Source: Chloroflexota bacterium (GTDB lineage: Bacteria > Chloroflexota > Limnocylindria > Limnocylindrales > Limnocylindraceae). From it: 34,621 bases of DNA. Shown piece after piece: positions 28,704 through 34,621 of the stretch. Position 1 is the first letter of the stretch, and each line of letters starts with the position of its first letter. Location of the stretch: contig JAPLHR010000018.1 of NCBI GenBank assembly GCA_026389535.1, forward strand, positions 1 through 34,621. Direction: 5' to 3'. Made by a program: the position numbers and the translations under genes. The notes below the pieces were generated by a model. That model did not search any database. It worked only from the letters and a program-made list of their open reading frames with translations, and was not told where the DNA came from.

Positions 28704-29541
28704 CGCGCACGGGCATCTACAGGCGGATCGATTTAGTGACGATTACCAGCAGGTAGCTGCGCGCGCACGCGACGCGGGAGTGGTCCGACTCCTCATTCCG
28801 TCGTACGGCATCGAGAGCTCTGAGGGGGCCTTTCGGATCGCTCCAGATCTGCCGTGGGCCGACCTCGCGATTGGCATCCACCCCTATACGGCCGTAACCG
28901 ATGCTCCAGGGCGCGATGCGCTGCTCGCGCGCGCGGTCGACTCGCGTGTGGTGGCCATTGGCGAGACGGGGATCGACACCAAGCGCGATTTCGCGCCGCT
29001 CGCAGATCAGATCGAAAACCTCGAGGCGCACATCGATGTTGCAGCGGCACTCGGCAAGCCGCTGATCCTGCACTGCCGCTCGCTTAATGATGGTGATGAG
29101 GCACAGCGAGAGCTCCTGGCAACGCTCAAGCGCTCGGCGATCGGCGCGCCTGGCGGTGCCAAGGCGTTCGGTGGGCGGGTCCCCTTCATCTTGCACAGTG
29201 CCTCGGGGAGTGCCGCCTACGTCGAGGAGGCACTCGCGCTCGGCGGGGCCGTCTCCATCTCTGGACTCGCCTTCCGGCCTGAGGAGTCGGCGACCGGGGA
29301 GTGGGTCGCGTTGATTCCACCCGATCGCCTGTTGACCGAAACGGACGCACCGTGGCTCACCATGCCCGGGGCGCCAGATCCGCACCGCAATGAGCCAGCC
29401 AACGTTGCCCTGACCCTGGCGTGGATCGCGGAGCGTCGCGGCGAGCCGATTGAGACGCTCGCTCGCGCCATTGCGGAGAACTTCGACCGCATCTTTCCAC
29501 GCGGGAGCGGCGCTCCTCCACGCTTGGAGTTGGCACTCTAA
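28687..29541 (+). CDS. tatD: TatD family metal-dependent hydrolase
   Basis: LTDAHGHLQ, VVAIGETGID, LGKPLILHCRS, FILHSASGS, LLTETDAPWLT. Confidence 0.9.
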   Translation: MPLLTDAHGHLQADRFSDDYQQVAARARDAGVVRLLIPSYGIESSEGAFRIAPDLPWADLAIGIHPYTAVTDAPGRDALLARAVDSRVVAIGETGIDTKRDFAPLADQIENLEAHIDVAAALGKPLILHCRSLNDGDEAQRELLATLKRSAIGAPGGAKAFGGRVPFILHSASGSAAYVEEALALGGAVSISGLAFRPEESATGEWVALIPPDRLLTETDAPWLTMPGAPDPHRNEPANVALTLAWIAERRGEPIETLARAIAENFDRIFPRGSGAPPRLELAL

Positions 29542-29556
29542 GCCCTCGAGTGCTAA
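29530..29556. promoter_or_regulatory. CIRCE element (HrcA operator): TTGGCACTC-N9-GAGTGCTAA
   Basis: 26 of 27 positions fit TTAGCACTC-N9-GAGTGCTAA (one arm mismatch); directly upstream of groESL. Confidence 0.93.
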
Positions 29557-29567
29557 CATCTGCGCAC

Positions 29568-29615
29568 GTGCCTCGCCCGCGTAGGCACAAGTGTTCAGGG
29601 GCGGCACACCCGCCC
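29568..29615 (+). other. Two tandem hairpins in the groES 5' leader: GTGCCT-N9-AGGCAC (29568-29588) and GGGCGG-N5-CCGCCC (29599-29615)
   Basis: Perfect 6-bp stems; the second ends 2 nt before the AAGGAGG at 29618. Confidence 0.5.
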
Positions 29616-29632
29616 ACAAGGAGGTTCTACCG

Positions 29633-29932
29633 ATGGCCAAGAAGGCAGCACTCCGACCCCTCGGCGACCGCGTCGTCGTGAAGCCAGTTCCACGCGATGA
29701 GAAGACTGCCAGCGGCATCATCCTGCCCGACACGGTGCAGGAGAAGCCACAGGAGGGCGAAGTCGTCGCCGTTGGGCCAGGCCGCATCCTTGATGACGGG
29801 AAGCGCGAACCGATTGACGTGAAGGTGGGCGACCGCGTCCTGCACGCAAAGTATGCCGGCACCGAATTCAAGATTGATGGCGATGAGTTCCTCATCGTTG
29901 GCGCCAAGGATATCTTGGCCGTCATCGACTAA
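29633..29932 (+). CDS. groES: Co-chaperonin GroES
   Basis: [50 protein letters not shown] upstream. Confidence 0.97.
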   Translation: MAKKAALRPLGDRVVVKPVPRDEKTASGIILPDTVQEKPQEGEVVAVGPGRILDDGKREPIDVKVGDRVLHAKYAGTEFKIDGDEFLIVGAKDILAVID

Positions 29933-29966
29933 TTCCACGAAGGCCCAAGTAACCCAACGTAGATAG

Positions 29967-31607
<1,641 letters not shown>

Positions 31608-31626
31608 TACCTACTTCGCACCTAGT

Positions 31627-31667
31627 GAAGAGGACTCTCGGCGGGGCCGAGGGTCCTCTTCGTTTTT
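31627..31667 (+). terminator. Rho-independent terminator after groEL
   Basis: GAAGAGGACTCTCGGC-GGG-GCCGAGGGTCCTCTTC (16-bp stem, one T/G wobble) followed by GTTTTT. Confidence 0.95.
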
Positions 31668-31690
31668 CGTGGACGGAGGGTGGCGGGCGG

Positions 31691-31705
31691 TAGAATACTC
31701 GGGTG
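31691..31705 (+). promoter_or_regulatory. Putative -10 TAGAAT positioned for a leaderless pcrA transcript (GTG 31703)
   Basis: TAGAAT-N6-GTG immediately after the groEL terminator; no Shine-Dalgarno. Confidence 0.5.
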
Positions 31706-34261
31706 AGCCTCCCCCTTGATCCCACGGGTGAACGATCGCCGGCGGAGCGTTCCACCCCAGCGCGCGCCCCGCTCTCTGGAGAGGCGCTGAGCGCCGTTGA
31801 GGAGCGCATCCTCGCCCCGCTGAACGAGGCGCAGCGACGCGCGGTCACCACCACGGCGGGTCCGCTGCTCGTGCTCGCAGGCGCCGGCTCAGGGAAGACG
31901 CGGGTGATCACACACCGCATCGCCTGGCTGATTCAGCACGAGGGCGTCGCTCCGTGGAAGATCCTTGCGGTGACCTTCACGAACAAGGCCGCCGCCGAGA
32001 TGCGCGACCGCCTGTACGAAATGATCGGCGAGTCGGCACGCGACGTAGCGATGGGCACCTTCCACAGCCTCTGCGCCCGAATGTTGCGCCGCGACGGTGA
32101 GGCGATCGGTCTGCCGAAGGGCTTCACCATCTACGACGCCGACGACCAGGCGCGCGTGATCAAGGGGTTCCTCAAAGAGGACGACCTTCCGGCGACGGGG
32201 GAGACGAAACCGAGCCTGATCCTTGGCGCCATCAGTCGAGCGAAGAACGATGGCCTCACCGCCGACCAGATGGAGGATCGCGCGATCACGCATCACGAGC
32301 GCCTCGTCGCTCGCTTTGCGCGGCGCTACGCAGCCGAGCTGAAGCGCCTCGACGCGGTTGACTTTGATGACCTGCTCCTCGAGGGGCTACGCCTTCTGCA
32401 AGAGGCCCCCGCCGTCGCCGATCGCTATCGAGCGAAGTGGGAGTACCTCCATGTCGATGAGTACCAGGACACGAACCGCATCCAGTACACCTGGGTGCGG
32501 GAGCTCGCCGCGAAACACGGCAATCTCTGCGTGGTGGGCGACGACGATCAGTCCATCTATAGCTGGCGCGGTGCAGACATTCGCAACATTCTTGACTTCG
32601 AGCGCGACTGGCCAACCGCCGAGGTGGTGCCGAAGAAGCTTTGGACCGAACTTGAGGGTGGCGACCAGATCACCGTCTACGGCGCATTTGATCCTGAAGA
32701 TGAGGCTGCCTGGATCGTTCGTCGCATTGAAGAGGCTTCCGCTGCCGTAACCGGCCGTCGTGCCGATGCACCAGAGCCGGTCAGCCTCAACGGCATCGCC
32801 ATCTTGTACCGCACCAATGCCCAGTCACGCGCGATTGAAGAGGCACTCCTGCGCTCCAGCATTCCCTATCAGTTGATCGGCGGCACACGCTTCTACCAGC
32901 GCCGTGAGGTGAAGGATGCGCTTGCCTGGCTCCGCGTGCTGCGTAGCGATACCGACCGCATCTCATATGAGCGCATTCTCAACGTGCCGCCACGCGGTAT
33001 CGGTGACAAAACAATTGAACTGCTGCGCGCCGCCGCAGCGCCGAGCGTCAATGCGCCGGATGGAACCCCCTTCGGACACGTCATCGCCGCCGCTGGTCGT
33101 GGCGAAGTAGCGGGCGTGAACACACGCGCGCGGAACTCCCTTGCGGGCATTGCTGACGTGATCAGCCGACTGCGCGACCGTATCGCTGCCGTGACACTTC
33201 CCGAACTCCTCGACGGGGTGTATTCCGAGTCTGGCCTGCGCGCGCATCTCGCCTCGGAGGGCGTTGAGGGGGAGGAGCGTTGGGCGAACCTTCTTGAGCT
33301 CCGCGGTATCTCTGGGCGGTTCATGGAGCTCGCCCCACTCGACGCACTCGACCGTTTCGTGGAAGACACGGCGCTGGTCGCCGATCAGGACGCGTTTGAT
33401 GGCGACGCGAAGCGCGTGACGCTGATTACCCTGCACGCCGCAAAGGGGCTGGAGTGGCCGACCGTCTTCATCTCCGGGCTGACCGAAGGGCTCTTCCCCC
33501 ACAGCCGAGCGCTGATGGACCAGGAGCAGATGGAGGAGGAGCGTCGCCTCTGCTACGTCGGCATCACCCGAGCAAAACGTCGCCTGAGTCTCTCGTACGC
33601 CCTCCGCCGCGGCTGGGGTGATGGTGATGGCGCGCCGTCGCGCTTCCTTGCGGAGATTCCAGAGGAGTTGCTCGATGTTGCCAATGATGACGACCCACGT
33701 GCTGATGGCGAGACTCGATTCGGTCGCGGCTTCCGCTCGGCGCGCGCAGGATTTGCCGGCGGCGAGTCGTGGCGCGAGGGGAGCGGCACACCAGGGGCGC
33801 CAAGCGGTGCATTCCGCCCCGGGCGGGACCTTGAGGCACGGCGGCGTGCCTACAGCGCGGGTGCACGCTCTGGCTCGCTCCGCGTGCCTGATACCGATGG
33901 GATCGACGAGGCGCCCGACGATGACGAGTTCATTGGTGAGGCGCCAGAGCTCATGCAGCCGGTCGGTCGGATTCCCCCGTGGGCGGCGACGGGGCGTGGT
34001 TCGGCTGGCGCCCCTCCACAAGCGCCTGGCACACCGATTCTTCCTCCGCTTCGGCCACGCACCGTCGCACCAGCGCGGGTGCGGATCCCCGGTGAGCGCT
34101 ACTTCCGTGATGGTGATCGCGTCCTGCACGCCTCGTTCGGCGAGGGGATCGTTGTCACGTCCAAGCTGACCCGCCACGATGAAGAGGTCACGATCGCCTT
34201 CGCAGGATCGGGCGTGAAGACGCTCGCGGCAAGCATCGCCAATCTGGAGGTTCAGGGATGA
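31703..34261 (+). CDS. pcrA: UvrD/PcrA-type superfamily 1 DNA helicase lacking the motif IV segment
   Basis: LAGAGSGKTRVITHRIAWLI, TFTNKAAAEMRDR, HVDEYQDTN, VGDDDQSIYSWRGADIRNIL, LITLHAAKGLEWPTVFISGL, EEERRLCYVGITRAK; C-terminal Tudor-like DRVLHASFGEGIVV. Confidence 0.93.
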   Translation: MSLPLDPTGERSPAERSTPARAPLSGEALSAVEERILAPLNEAQRRAVTTTAGPLLVLAGAGSGKTRVITHRIAWLIQHEGVAPWKILAVTFTNKAAAEMRDRLYEMIGESARDVAMGTFHSLCARMLRRDGEAIGLPKGFTIYDADDQARVIKGFLKEDDLPATGETKPSLILGAISRAKNDGLTADQMEDRAITHHERLVARFARRYAAELKRLDAVDFDDLLLEGLRLLQEAPAVADRYRAKWEYLHVDEYQDTNRIQYTWVRELAAKHGNLCVVGDDDQSIYSWRGADIRNILDFERDWPTAEVVPKKLWTELEGGDQITVYGAFDPEDEAAWIVRRIEEASAAVTGRRADAPEPVSLNGIAILYRTNAQSRAIEEALLRSSIPYQLIGGTRFYQRREVKDALAWLRVLRSDTDRISYERILNVPPRGIGDKTIELLRAAAAPSVNAPDGTPFGHVIAAAGRGEVAGVNTRARNSLAGIADVISRLRDRIAAVTLPELLDGVYSESGLRAHLASEGVEGEERWANLLELRGISGRFMELAPLDALDRFVEDTALVADQDAFDGDAKRVTLITLHAAKGLEWPTVFISGLTEGLFPHSRALMDQEQMEEERRLCYVGITRAKRRLSLSYALRRGWGDGDGAPSRFLAEIPEELLDVANDDDPRADGETRFGRGFRSARAGFAGGESWREGSGTPGAPSGAFRPGRDLEARRRAYSAGARSGSLRVPDTDGIDEAPDDDEFIGEAPELMQPVGRIPPWAATGRGSAGAPPQAPGTPILPPLRPRTVAPARVRIPGERYFRDGDRVLHASFGEGIVVTSKLTRHDEEVTIAFAGSGVKTLAASIANLEVQG

Positions 34262-34621
34262 GCGGCAAGGCTCTTGCGCCAGGGGCACGCTATCGCGAAC
34301 TGATTGCGGCCATCAACGAGGCGGATCGCCGCTACTACGTTGATGATGCCCCAACGCTCCCCGACGCCGAATACGACGCGCTGCGCGTGGAGCTCAACAC
34401 CCTTGAAGCGGCACACCCTGAGCTCGTCACACCAGACTCGCCATCCCAGCGCGTTGGGCCGAGCGCCGATGATCGAGTGGAGCCCACGGTCAAGCTGAGC
34501 GAAGTACGACACGAGCGCCCCATGTTGAGCCTCTCAAACGCATTCTCGCCCGAAGAGGTTGCCGACTTCGCTACCAGCGCGGCGAAGGGACTCGGCGGAC
34601 GAGAGCCCGAACTTGTTGCTG
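34258..34621 (+). CDS. ligA: NAD-dependent DNA ligase LigA, 3' truncated by the window edge
   Basis: ADRRYYVDDAPTLPDAEYDALRVELNTLEAAHPELVTPDSPSQRVG...HERPMLSLSNAFS. Confidence 0.93.
   Translation, partial: MSGKALAPGARYRELIAAINEADRRYYVDDAPTLPDAEYDALRVELNTLEAAHPELVTPDSPSQRVGPSADDRVEPTVKLSEVRHERPMLSLSNAFSPEEVADFATSAAKGLGGREPELVA

Noticed and set aside
32963-34288. 441-aa minus-strand ORF antisense to pcrA
   Set aside because: High-GC shadow ORF opposite a clear helicase gene; no recognisable domain.

Overview
The window is almost entirely core chromosome from a high-GC, apparently monoderm bacterium. Chloroflexota-like affiliation is only an inference. It starts inside the RNase P RNA gene (rnpB). 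A long dcw (division and cell wall) cluster follows: mraZ-rsmH-ftsL-like-ftsI-murF-mraY-murD-ftsW-murG-murB-ddl-ftsQ-ftsA-ftsZ-yggS-yggT. Then come tRNA-Val(CAC), a nucleoside hydrolase, acnA (minus strand), a NUDIX hydrolase, an orphan peptide-type ABC substrate-binding lipoprotein, a two-gene glutamine-dependent NAD synthetase, rsmI, ssb (minus strand), metG, tatD, groES-groEL under a CIRCE operator, pcrA/uvrD, and the 5' part of ligA. I see no CRISPR array, mobile element, prophage or defence island. The items most worth a second look are anomalies inside housekeeping genes. PcrA appears to lack helicase motif IV (the QNYRS segment) through a clean in-frame deletion. Aconitase lacks the conserved 'DGxPVYLxDIWPS' segment. 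MetRS has GLHT at the class-I HIGH position. murE and murC are missing from an otherwise complete dcw cluster. ftsW and murG overlap by 95 nt in different frames. A short G[AT]RP-type motif recurs in the disordered N-tails of the FtsL-like protein, FtsW and FtsQ. The groESL CIRCE is built over the tatD stop codon. All family comparisons are from memory of the families; no alignment or search was run.
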